Shown here one piece after another: positions 1 to 10,800 of a stretch of DNA of 64,000 nucleotides (within the stretch, counting starts at the first letter, position 1; every line of letters begins with the position of its first letter). The notes below the pieces were generated by a model that was given only the letters and a program-made list of their open reading frames with translations, had not been told where the DNA came from and did not search any database. The DNA comes from Acanthosepion esculentum. Lineage: Eukaryota; Mollusca; Cephalopoda; Sepiida; Sepiidae. The stretch covers positions 8,777,501 to 8,841,500 of the forward strand of contig CAXIWW010000817.1 in NCBI GenBank assembly GCA_964036315.1, given 5' to 3'. A program made the translations under genes and the position numbers.

Positions 1-733
1 GGGTGGGGGGGTCGTCTGCGTGGGACTTTCTGGGACGGGTGGTCGTCTGCGTGGGACTTTCTGTGACTGGGGGTGGTCTGCGTGGGACTTTCTGGGACTG
101 GGTGTCGTCTGCGTTTGACTTTCTGGGAAATGTCTGCTGGGTGGGGGGGTCGTCTGCGTGGGACTTTCTGGGACTGGGGATCGTCTGCGTGGGACTTTCT
201 GGGACTGGGGTTCGTCTGCGTTGGACTTTCTGGGACTGTCTACTGTCTGGGGGGTCGTCTGCGTGGGACTTTCTGGGACTGGGGGTCGTCTGCGTGGGTC
301 TTTCTGGGACTGTCTCCTGGGTGGGTGTCGTCTGCGTGGGACATTGTGGGACTGTCTTCTAGGTGGTGTGTCGTCTGCGTGGGACTTTCTGGGATTGGGG
401 GTCGTCTGCGTGGGACCTTCTGGGACTGGGGGTCGTCTGCGTGTGACCTTCTGGGACTGGGGGTCATCTGCGTGGGATTTTCTGGGACTGGGGCTCGTCT
501 GCTTGGGACTTTCTAGTACTGGGGGGTCGTCTGCGTGGGACTTTCTGGGACTGGGGTTCGTCTGCGTTGGACTTTCTGGGACTGTCTCCTGTCTATGTGG
601 GTCGTTTGCGTGGGACTTTCTGGGACTGTCTCCAGGGTGGGGGGTCGTCTGCGTGGGAATTTCTGGGACAGGGGGTCGTCTGCGTGGGACTTTCTGGGAC
701 TGACTCCTGGGTGGGGGGTCGTCTGCGTTGCTC
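1..733 (+). repeat. Left-edge part of the minisatellite, before the first 7.1-kb copy
   Basis: Ordinary 31- and 43-bp units with several variants: GGGAAATGTCTGCTGGG near 126-142, GACTGTCTACTGTCTGG near 234, and GACATTGTGGGACTGTC near 341. Short strings of these variants recur at about 15.2-15.4 kb, so this edge may be part of a larger higher-order repeat continuing to the left. The sequence stops matching the 7,127-bp offset copy just before 734, where the left side reads TTGCTCTTTCTG and the counterpart before 7,861 reads TCGGACTTTCTG. Confidence 0.75.
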
Positions 734-2249
734 TTTCTGTGACTGTCTCCTGGGTGGGGGCCGTCTGCGTGGGACTTTCTGGGACTGGGGGTCGTCTGCG
801 TTGGACTTTCTGGGACTGTCTCCTGGGTGGGTGTGTCGTCTGCGTAGGACTTTCTTGTACTGTCTGCTGGGTGGGGGGTCGTCTTTGTGGGAATTTCTGG
901 GACTGGGGGTCGTCTGCATGGGACTTTCTTGGACTGTCTCCTGTCTGGGGTGTCGTCTTCGTGGGACTTTCTGGGAATGGGTGTCGTCTGCGTCGGTCTT
1001 TCTGGGACTGTCTTCTAGGTGGTTGGTTGTCTGCGTGGGACTTTCTGGGACGGGTGGTCGTCTGCGTGGGACTTTCTGTGACAGGGGTGGTCTGCGTGGG
1101 ACTTTCTGGGACTGGGGCTCGTCTGCTTGGGACTTTCTAGTACTGGGGGTCGTCTGCGTGGGACTTTCTTGGACTGTCTCCTGGGTTGGGCGGTCGTCTG
1201 CGTAGGACTTTCTTGGACTGTCTCCTGGGTGGGGGGTCGTCTGCGTGGGACTTTCTGGGACTGGGGTTTGTCTGCGTGGGACTTTCTGGGACTGGGGGTC
1301 GTCTGCGTGGGACTTTCTGGGACTGTCGCCTGGGTGGGGGGTCGTCTGCGTGGGACTTTCTGGGACTGGGGGTCGTCTGCGTGGAACTTTCTGGGACTGT
1401 CGCCTGGGTGGGGGGGTCGTCTGCGTGGGACTTTCTGGGAGTGGGGGTCGTCTGCGTGGGACTTTCTGGGACTGTCTCCTGGGTGGGGGTCGTCTGCGTG
1501 GGACTTTCTGGGACTTGGGGGTCGTCTGCGTGGGACTTTCTGGGACTGGGGGTCATCTGCATGGGACATTCTGGGACTGTCTCCTGGGTGGGGGGGTCGT
1601 CTGCGTTGCTCTTTCTGTGACTGTCTCCTGGGTGGGGGCCGTCTGCGTGGGACTTTCTGGGACTGGGTGTCGTCTGCGTCGGACTTTCTGGGACTGACTC
1701 CTGGGTGGGGGCCGTCTGCGTGGGACTTTCTGGGAATGAGGGTCGTCTGCGTGGGACTTTCTGGGACTGTCTCCTGGGTGGGGGCTCGTCTGCGTGGGAC
1801 TTTCTGGGACAGGGGGTCGTCTGCGTGGGACTTTCTGGGACTGTCTCCTGTCTGGGGGGTCGTCTTCGTGGTACTTTCTGGTACTGTCTCCAGGGTGGGG
1901 GGTCGTCTGCGTGGGAATTTCTGGGACAGGGGGTCGTCTGCGTGGGACTTTCTGGGACTGACTCCTGGGTCGGGCGTCGTCTGTGTGGGACTTTCTGGGA
2001 CTGGGGGTCGTCTGAGTGGGACTTTCTGGGACTGTGTCCTGGGTGGGGGGATCGTCTGCGTAGGACTTTCTTGGACTGTCTCCTGGGTGGGGGGTCGTCT
2101 GCGTGGGACTTTCTGGGACTGGGGGTCGTCTGCGTGGGACCTTCTGGGACTGGGGGTCGTCTGCGTGGGACCTTCTAGGACTGGGGGTCATTTGCGTGGG
2201 ACTTTCTGGGACTGGGGGTCGTCTGCGTGGGACTTTCTTGGACTGTCTG

Positions 2250-3557
2250 CTGGGTGGGGGGTCGTCTGCATGGGACTTTCTGGGACTGTTTCCTGGGTGG
2301 GGGGGTCGTCTGCGTTGCTCTTTCTGTGACTCTCTCCTGGGTGGGGGCTGTCTGCGTGGGACTTTCTGGGACTGGGGGTCGTCTGAGTGGGACTTTCTGG
2401 GACTGTCTCCTGGGTGGGTGCTCGTCTGCGTGGGACTTTCTGGGACTGGGGGTCGTCTGCGTGGGAATTCTGGGACTGTCTCCTGTCTAGGGGGTCGTCT
2501 GCGTGGGACTTTCTGGGACAGGGGGTCGTCTGCGTGGGACTTTCTGGGACTGACTCCTGGTCGGGGGTCGTCTGTGTGGGACTTTCTGGGACTGGGGGTC
2601 GTCTGAGTTGGACTTTCTGGGACTGGGGGTCGTCTGCGTGGGACTTTCTGGGAATGTCTCCTGGGTGGGGGGTCGTCTCCGTGGGACTTTCTGGGACTGG
2701 GGGTCGTCTGCGTGGGACTTTCTGGGAGTGTCTCCTGGGTGGGGGTCGTCTGCGTGGGACATTGTGGGACTGTCTTCTAGGTGGTGTGTCGTCTGCGTGG
2801 GATTTTTTGGGATTGGGGGTCGGCTGCGTGGGACCTTCTGGGACTGGGTGTCGTCTGCGTGTGACCTTCTGGGACTGGGGGTCATCTGCGTGGGACTTTC
2901 TGGGACTGGGGGTCGTCTGCGTGGGACTTTCTTGGACAGGGGGTCGTCTGCGTGGGACTTTCTGGGACTGTCTCCTGGGTGGGGGTGTCGTCTGCGTAGG
3001 ACTTTTTGTACTGTCTCCTGGGTGGGGGGTCGTCTGCGGGGGACTTTCTGGGACTGGGGGTCGTCTGCTTGGGACTTTCTGGTACTGGGGGTCGTCTGCG
3101 TGGGACTTTCTTGGACTGTCTCCTGGGTTGGGGGGTCGTCTGCGTAGGACTTTCTTGGACTGTCTCCTGGGTGGGGGGGTCGTCTGGGTGGGACTTTCTG
3201 GGACTGGGGTTTGTATGCGTGGGACTTTCTGGGACTGGGGGTCGTCTGCGTGGGACTTTCTGGGACTGTCGCCTGGGTGGGGGGTCGTCTGCGTGGGACT
3301 TTCTGGGACTGGGGGTCGTCTGCGTGGGACTTTCTGGGAGTGGGGGTCGTCTGTGTGGGACTTTCTGGGAATGGGGGTCGTCTGCGTGGGACTTTCTGGG
3401 ACTGTCTCCTCGGTGGGGGCTCGTCTGTGTGGGACTTTCTGGGACTGGGGTTCGTCTGAGTGGGACTTTCTGGGACTGGGGGTCGTCTCCGGGGGACTTT
3501 CTGGGACTGTCTCCTGGGTTGGGTGGTCGTCTGCGTAGGACTTTCTTGGACTGTCTC
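2250..3557 (+). repeat. 1,308-bp tandem segment, first copy in A
   Basis: Position 2,261 (GTCGTCTGCATGGG) matches 3,569 exactly 1,308 bp later, and the match continues to the end of both copies. The left boundary is set by a G at 2,249 (TCTGCTGGG) against a C at 3,557 (TCTCCTGGG). A 383-codon reading from 2,387 is the same as the readings from 3,695 and from 9,514, so the three copies look essentially unchanged. Confidence 0.9.
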
Positions 3558-4865
3558 CTGGGTGGGGGGTCGTCTGCATGGGACTTTCTGGGACTGTTTC
3601 CTGGGTGGGGGGGTCGTCTGCGTTGCTCTTTCTGTGACTCTCTCCTGGGTGGGGGCTGTCTGCGTGGGACTTTCTGGGACTGGGGGTCGTCTGAGTGGGA
3701 CTTTCTGGGACTGTCTCCTGGGTGGGTGCTCGTCTGCGTGGGACTTTCTGGGACTGGGGGTCGTCTGCGTGGGAATTCTGGGACTGTCTCCTGTCTAGGG
3801 GGTCGTCTGCGTGGGACTTTCTGGGACAGGGGGTCGTCTGCGTGGGACTTTCTGGGACTGACTCCTGGTCGGGGGTCGTCTGTGTGGGACTTTCTGGGAC
3901 TGGGGGTCGTCTGAGTTGGACTTTCTGGGACTGGGGGTCGTCTGCGTGGGACTTTCTGGGAATGTCTCCTGGGTGGGGGGTCGTCTCCGTGGGACTTTCT
4001 GGGACTGGGGGTCGTCTGCGTGGGACTTTCTGGGAGTGTCTCCTGGGTGGGGGTCGTCTGCGTGGGACATTGTGGGACTGTCTTCTAGGTGGTGTGTCGT
4101 CTGCGTGGGATTTTTTGGGATTGGGGGTCGGCTGCGTGGGACCTTCTGGGACTGGGTGTCGTCTGCGTGTGACCTTCTGGGACTGGGGGTCATCTGCGTG
4201 GGACTTTCTGGGACTGGGGGTCGTCTGCGTGGGACTTTCTTGGACAGGGGGTCGTCTGCGTGGGACTTTCTGGGACTGTCTCCTGGGTGGGGGTGTCGTC
4301 TGCGTAGGACTTTTTGTACTGTCTCCTGGGTGGGGGGTCGTCTGCGGGGGACTTTCTGGGACTGGGGGTCGTCTGCTTGGGACTTTCTGGTACTGGGGGT
4401 CGTCTGCGTGGGACTTTCTTGGACTGTCTCCTGGGTTGGGGGGTCGTCTGCGTAGGACTTTCTTGGACTGTCTCCTGGGTGGGGGGGTCGTCTGGGTGGG
4501 ACTTTCTGGGACTGGGGTTTGTATGCGTGGGACTTTCTGGGACTGGGGGTCGTCTGCGTGGGACTTTCTGGGACTGTCGCCTGGGTGGGGGGTCGTCTGC
4601 GTGGGACTTTCTGGGACTGGGGGTCGTCTGCGTGGGACTTTCTGGGAGTGGGGGTCGTCTGTGTGGGACTTTCTGGGAATGGGGGTCGTCTGCGTGGGAC
4701 TTTCTGGGACTGTCTCCTCGGTGGGGGCTCGTCTGTGTGGGACTTTCTGGGACTGGGGTTCGTCTGAGTGGGACTTTCTGGGACTGGGGGTCGTCTCCGG
4801 GGGACTTTCTGGGACTGTCTCCTGGGTTGGGTGGTCGTCTGCGTAGGACTTTCTTGGACTGTCTC
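3558..4865 (+). repeat. 1,308-bp tandem segment, second copy in A
   Basis: Head-to-tail duplicate of the preceding segment. It ends where CTGGGTGTGGGG (4,867-4,878) departs from CTGGGTGGGGGG at the equivalent place in the first copy. The sequence after it continues with the 5,819-bp offset to copy B, so this copy, not the first, is contiguous with the rest of the higher-order repeat. Confidence 0.9.
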
Positions 4866-7860
4866 CTGGGTGTGGGGTCGTCTGCGTGGGACTTTCTTGG
4901 ACTGGGGGTCGTCTGCGTGGGACTTTCTGGGACTGTCTCCTGGGTGGGTGTGTCGTCTGCGTAGGACTTTCTTGTACTGTCTGCTGGGTGGGGGGTCGTC
5001 TTTGTGGGAATTTCTGGGACTGGGGGTCGTCTGCATGGGACTTTCTTGGACTGTCTCCTGTCTGGGGTGTCGTCTTCGTGGGACTTTATGGGAACGGGTG
5101 TCGTCTGCGTCGGACTTTCTGGGACTGTCTCCTGGGTGGGGGGTCGTCTGCGTGGGACTTTCTGGGAATGGGGGTCGTCTGCGTGGGACCTTCTGGGACT
5201 GGGGGTCGTCTGCGTGGGACCTTCTGGGACTGGGTGTCATCTGCGTGGGACTTTCTGGGACTGGGGGTCGTCTGCGTGGGACTTTCTTGGACTGTCTCCT
5301 GGGTGGGGGGTCGTCTGCATGGGACTTTCTGGGACTGTCTCCTGGGTGGGGGGGTCGTCTGCGTTGCTCTTTCTGTGACTGTCTCCTGGGTGGGGGCCGT
5401 CTGCGTGGGACTTTCAGGAACTGGGTGTCGTCTGCGTCGGACTTTCTGGGACAGTCTTCTGGGTGGGTGGTCGTCTGCGTGGGACTTTCTGTGACTGGGG
5501 GTCGTCTGCGTGGGACTTTCTGGGACTGTCTCCTGTCTGGTGCGTCGTCTGCATGGGACTTTCTGGGCCTGTGTCCTGGGTGATGGGTCGTCTGCGTGGG
5601 ACTTTCTGGGACTGGAGGTCGTCTGCATGGGACTTTCTGGGACTGTCTCCTGGGTGGGGGGGTCGTCTGCGTTGCTCTTTCTGTGACTGTCTCCTGGGTC
5701 GGGCGTCGTCTGTGTGGGACTTTCTGGGACTGGGGGGCGTCTGAGTGGGACTTTCTGGGACTGGGGGTCGTCTGCGTGGGACTTTCTGGGACTGTGTCCT
5801 GGTTGGGGGGATCGTCTGCGTAGGACTTTCTTGGACTGTCTCCTGGGTGGGGGGTCGTCTGCATGGGACTTTCTGGGACTGGGGGTCGTCTGCGTGGGAC
5901 CTTCTTGGACTGGGGGTCGTCTGCGTGGGACCTTCTGGGACTGGGGGTCATTTGCGTGGGACTTTCTGGGACTGGGGGTCGTCTGCGTGGGACTTTCTTG
6001 GACTGTCTCCTGGGTGGGGGGTCGTCTGCATGGGACCTTCTGGGACTGGGGGTCGTCTGCGTGGGACCTTCTGGGACTGGGGGTCGTCTGCGTGGGACTT
6101 TCTGGGTCTGTCTCCTGGGTGGGGATCGTCTGCTTGGGACTTTCTGGGACTGGGTGTCGTCTGCGTGGGACTTTCTGGGACTGTCTCCTGGGTGGGTGGG
6201 TCTTCTGCGTAGGACTTTCTTGGACTGTCTCCTGTGACTGGGGGTGGTCTGCGTGGGACTTTCTGTGACTGGGGGTGGTCTGCGTGGGACTTTCTGGGAC
6301 TGGGTCTCGTCTGCGTGGGACTTTCTGGGAAATGTCTGCTGGGTGGGGGGTCATCTGCGTGGGACGTTGTTGGAATGGGGGTCATCTGCGTGGGACTTTC
6401 TGGGACTGGGGGTCGTCTGCTTGGGACTTTCTAGTACTGGGGGTCGTCTGCGTGGGACTTTCTTGGACTGTCTCCTGGGTGGGGTGGTCGTCAGCGTGGG
6501 ACTTTCTGGGACTGGGGTTCGTCTGCGTGGGACTTTCTGGGACTGGGGGTCGTATGCGTGGGACTTTCTGGGACTGTCGCCTGGGTGGGGTTCGTCTGCG
6601 TGGGACTTTCTAGGACTGTCGCCTGGGTGTGGGGTCGTCTGCGTGGGACTTTCTGGGAGTGGGGGTCGTCTGCGTGGGACTTTCTGGGACTGTCTCCTGG
6701 GTGGGGGGTCGTCTGCGTGGGACTTTCTGGGACTGGGGGTCGTCTGCGTGGGTCTTTCTGGGACTGTCTCCTGTCTGGTGGGTCGTCTGCGTCAGACTTT
6801 CTGGGACTGTCTCCTGAGTGAGGGGTCGTCTGCGTGGGACTTGCTGGGACTGGAGGTCGTCTGCATGGGACTTTCTGGGACTGTCTCCTGGGCTGGGTGT
6901 CGTCTGCGTTGGACTTTCTGTGACTCTCTCCTGGGTGGGGGCCGTCTGCGTGGGACTTTCTGGGACTGGAGGTCTTCTGAATGGGACTTTCCGGGACTGT
7001 CTCCTGGGTGGGGGGTCGTCTGCGTTGCTCTTTCTGTGACTGTCTCCTTGGTGGGGGCCGTCTGCGTGGGACTGTCTGGGACTGGGTGTCGTCTGCGTCG
7101 GACTTTCTGGGAGTGTCTCCTGGGTGGGGTGTCGTCTGCGTGGGACTTTCTGGGACTGGGGGTCGACTGCGTGGGACTTTCTGGGACTGTCTCCTGTCTG
7201 GGGGGTCATCTGCGTGGGACTTTCTGGGACTGGGGGTTTTCTGCGTGGGTCTTTCTGGGACTGTCTCCTGGGTGGGGGTCGTCTGCGTGGGACTTTGTGG
7301 GACTGTCTTCTAGGTGGTGGGTCGTCTGCGTGGGACTTTCTGTGATGGGGGTGGTCTGCGTGGGACTTTCTGTGACTGGGGGTGGTCTGCGTGGGACTTT
7401 CTGGGACTGGGTGACGTCTGCGTGGGACTTTCTGGGACTGTCTCCTGGGTGGGGGGTCGTCTGCGTAGGACATTCTTGGACTGTCTCCTGGGTGGGGGGT
7501 CGTCTGCGTGGGACTTTCTGTGATGGGGGTGGTCTGCGTGGGACTTTCTGTGACTGGGGGTGGTCTGCGTGGGACTTTCTGGGACTGGGTGACGTCTGCG
7601 TGGGACTTTCTGGGAAATGTCTGCTGGGTGGGGGGTCGTCTGCGTGGGACGTTGTGGGACTGGGGGTCATCTGCGTGGGACTTTCTGGGACTGGGGGTCG
7701 TCTGCTTGGGACTTTCTGATACTGGGGGTCGTCTGCGTGGGACTTTCTGGGACTGTCTCCTGGGTGGGGGGGTCGTCCTCGTTGCTCTTTCTGTGACTGT
7801 CTCCTGGGTGGGGGCCGTCTGCGTGGGACTTTCTGGGACTGGGTGTCGTCTGCGTCGGAC

Positions 7861-10800
7861 TTTCTGTGACTGTCTCCTGGGTGGGGGCCGTCTGCGTGGG
7901 ACTTTCTGGGACTGGGGGTCGTCTGCGTTGGACTTTCTGGGACTGTCTCCTGGGTGGGTGTGTCGTCTGCGTAGGACTTTCTTGTACTGTCTGCTGGGTG
8001 GGGGGTCGTCTTTGTGGGAATTTCTGGGACTGGGGGTCGTCTGCATGGGACTTTCTTGGACTGTCTCCTGTCTGGGGTGTCGTCTTCGTGGGACTTTCTG
8101 GGAATGGGTGTCGTCTGCGTCGGTCTTTCTGGGACTGTCTTCTAGGTGGTTGGTTGTCTGCGTGGGACTTTCTGGGACGGGTGGTCGTCTGCGTGGGACT
8201 TTCTGTGACAGGGGTGGTCTGCGTGGGACTTTCTGGGACTGGGGCTCGTCTGCTTGGGACTTTCTAGTACTGGGGGTCGTCTGCGTGGGACTTTCTTGGA
8301 CTGTCTCCTGGGTTGGGCGGTCGTCTGCGTAGGACTTTCTTGGACTGTCTCCTGGGTGGGGGGTCGTCTGCGTGGGACTTTCTGGGAACGGGGTTTGTCT
8401 GCGTGGGACTTTCTGGGACTGGGGGTCGTCTGCGTGGGACTTTCTGGGACTGTCGCCTGGGTGGGGGGTCGTCTGCGTGGGACTTTCTGGGACTGGGGGT
8501 CGTCTGCGTGGAACTTTCTGGGACTGTCGCCTGGGTGGGGGGGTCGTCTGCGTGGGACTTTCTGGGAGTGGGGGTCGTCTGCGTGGGACTTTCTGGGACT
8601 GTCTCCTGGGTGGGGGTCGTCTGCGTGGGACTTTCTGGGACTTGGGGGTCGTCTGCGTGGGACTTTCTGGGACTGGGGGTCATCTGCATGGGACATTCTG
8701 GGACTGTCTCCTGGGTGGGGGGGTCGTCTGCGTTGCTCTTTCTGTGACTGTCTCCTGGGTGGGGGCCGTCTGCGTGGGACTTTCTGGGACTGGGTGTCGT
8801 CTGCGTCGGACTTTCTGGGACTGACTCCTGGGTGGGGGCCGTCTGCGTGGGACTTTCTGGGAATGAGGGTCGTCTGCGTGGGACTTTCTGGGACTGTCTC
8901 CTGGGTGGGGGCTCGTCTGCGTGGGACTTTCTGGGACAGGGGGTCGTCTGCGTGGGACTTTCTGGGACTGTCTCCTGTCTGGGGGGTCGTCTTCGTGGTA
9001 CTTTCTGGTACTGTCTCCAGGGTGGGGGGTCGTCTGCGTGGGAATTTCTGGGACAGGGGGTCGTCTGCGTGGGACTTTCTGGGACTGACTCCTGGGTCGG
9101 GCGTCGTCTGTGTGGGACTTTCTGGGACTGGGGGTCGTCTGAGTGGGACTTTCTGGGACTGTGTCCTGGGTGGGGGGATCGTCTGCGTAGGACTTTCTTG
9201 GACTGTCTCCTGGGTGGGGGGTCGTCTGCGTGGGACTTTCTGGGACTGGGGGTCGTCTGCGTGGGACCTTCTGGGACTGGGGGTCGTCTGCGTGGGACCT
9301 TCTAGGACTGGGGGTCATTTGCGTGGGACTTTCTGGGACTGGGGGTCGTCTGCGTGGGACTTTCTTGGACTGTCTGCTGGGTGGGGGGTCGTCTGCATGG
9401 GACTTTCTGGGACTGTTTCCTGGGTGGGGGGGTCGTCTGCGTTGCTCTTTCTGTGACTCTCTCCTGGGTGGGGGCTGTCTGCGTGGGACTTTCTGGGACT
9501 GGGGGTCGTCTGAGTGGGACTTTCTGGGACTGTCTCCTGGGTGGGTGCTCGTCTGCGTGGGACTTTCTGGGACTGGGGGTCGTCTGCGTGGGAATTCTGG
9601 GACTGTCTCCTGTCTAGGGGGTCGTCTGCGTGGGACTTTCTGGGACAGGGGGTCGTCTGCGTGGGACTTTCTGGGACTGACTCCTGGTCGGGGGTCGTCT
9701 GTGTGGGACTTTCTGGGACTGGGGGTCGTCTGAGTTGGACTTTCTGGGACTGGGGGTCGTCTGCGTGGGACTTTCTGGGAATGTCTCCTGGGTGGGGGGT
9801 CGTCTCCGTGGGACTTTCTGGGACTGGGGGTCGTCTGCGTGGGACTTTCTGGGAGTGTCTCCTGGGTGGGGGTCGTCTGCGTGGGACATTGTGGGACTGT
9901 CTTCTAGGTGGTGTGTCGTCTGCGTGGGATTTTTTGGGATTGGGGGTCGGCTGCGTGGGACCTTCTGGGACTGGGTGTCGTCTGCGTGTGACCTTCTGGG
10001 ACTGGGGTTCATCTGCGTGGGACTTTCTGGGACTGGGGGTCGTCTGCGTGGGACTTTCTTGGACAGGGGGTCGTCTGCGTGGGACTTTCTGGGACTGTCT
10101 CCTGGGTGGGGGTGTCGTCTGCGTAGGACTTTTTGTACTGTCTCCTGGGTGGGGGGTCGTCTGCGGGGGACTTTCTGGGACTGGGGGTCGTCTGCTTGGG
10201 ACTTTCTGGTACTGGGGGTCGTCTGCGTGGGACTTTCTTGGACTGTCTCCTGGGTTGGGGGGTCGTCTGCGTAGGACTTTCTTGGACTGTCTCCTGGGTG
10301 GGGGGGTCGTCTGGGTGGGACTTTCTGGGACTGGGGTTTGTATGCGTGGGACTTTCTGGGACTGGGGGTCGTCTGCGTGGGACTTTCTGGGACTGTCGCC
10401 TGGGTGGGGGGTCGTCTGCGTGGGACTTTCTGGGACTGGGGGTCGTCTGCGTGGGACTTTCTGGGAGTGGGGGTCGTCTGTGTGGGACTTTCTGGGAATG
10501 GGGGTCGTCTGCGTGGGACTTTCTGGGACTGTCTCCTCGGTGGGGGCTCGTCTGTGTGGGACTTTCTGGGACTGGGGTTCGTCTGAGTGGGACTTTCTGG
10601 GACTGGGGGTCGTCTCCGGGGGACTTTCTGGGACTGTCTCCTGGGTTGGGTGGTCGTCTGCGTAGGACTTTCTTGGACTGTCTCCTGGGTGTGGGGTCGT
10701 CTGCGTGGGACTTTCTTGGACTGGGGGTCGTCTGCGTGGGACTTTCTGGGACTGTCTCCTGGGTGGGTGTGTCGTCTGCGTAGGACTTTCTTGTACTGTC

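Larger units (their letters stand above)
734..7860 (+). repeat. Higher-order repeat copy A, 7,127 bp
   Basis: Each variant unit from 734 recurs 7,127 bp downstream: 734 matches 7,861, 1,127-2,329 matches 8,254-9,456 and 2,387 matches 9,514. A 400-codon reading of 1,127-2,329 differs from its counterpart at two adjacent residues only, caused by GGACTGGGG against GGAACGGGG near 1,259. Inside copy A a 1,308-bp segment is present twice in tandem; copy B has it once. Past that point the offset falls to 5,819. It then moves through about 5,893 and 5,923 to 5,881 by gain or loss of whole 31-, 43- and 74-bp steps. The layout fits a recent tandem duplication of a block of about 6-7 kb. Confidence 0.88.
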
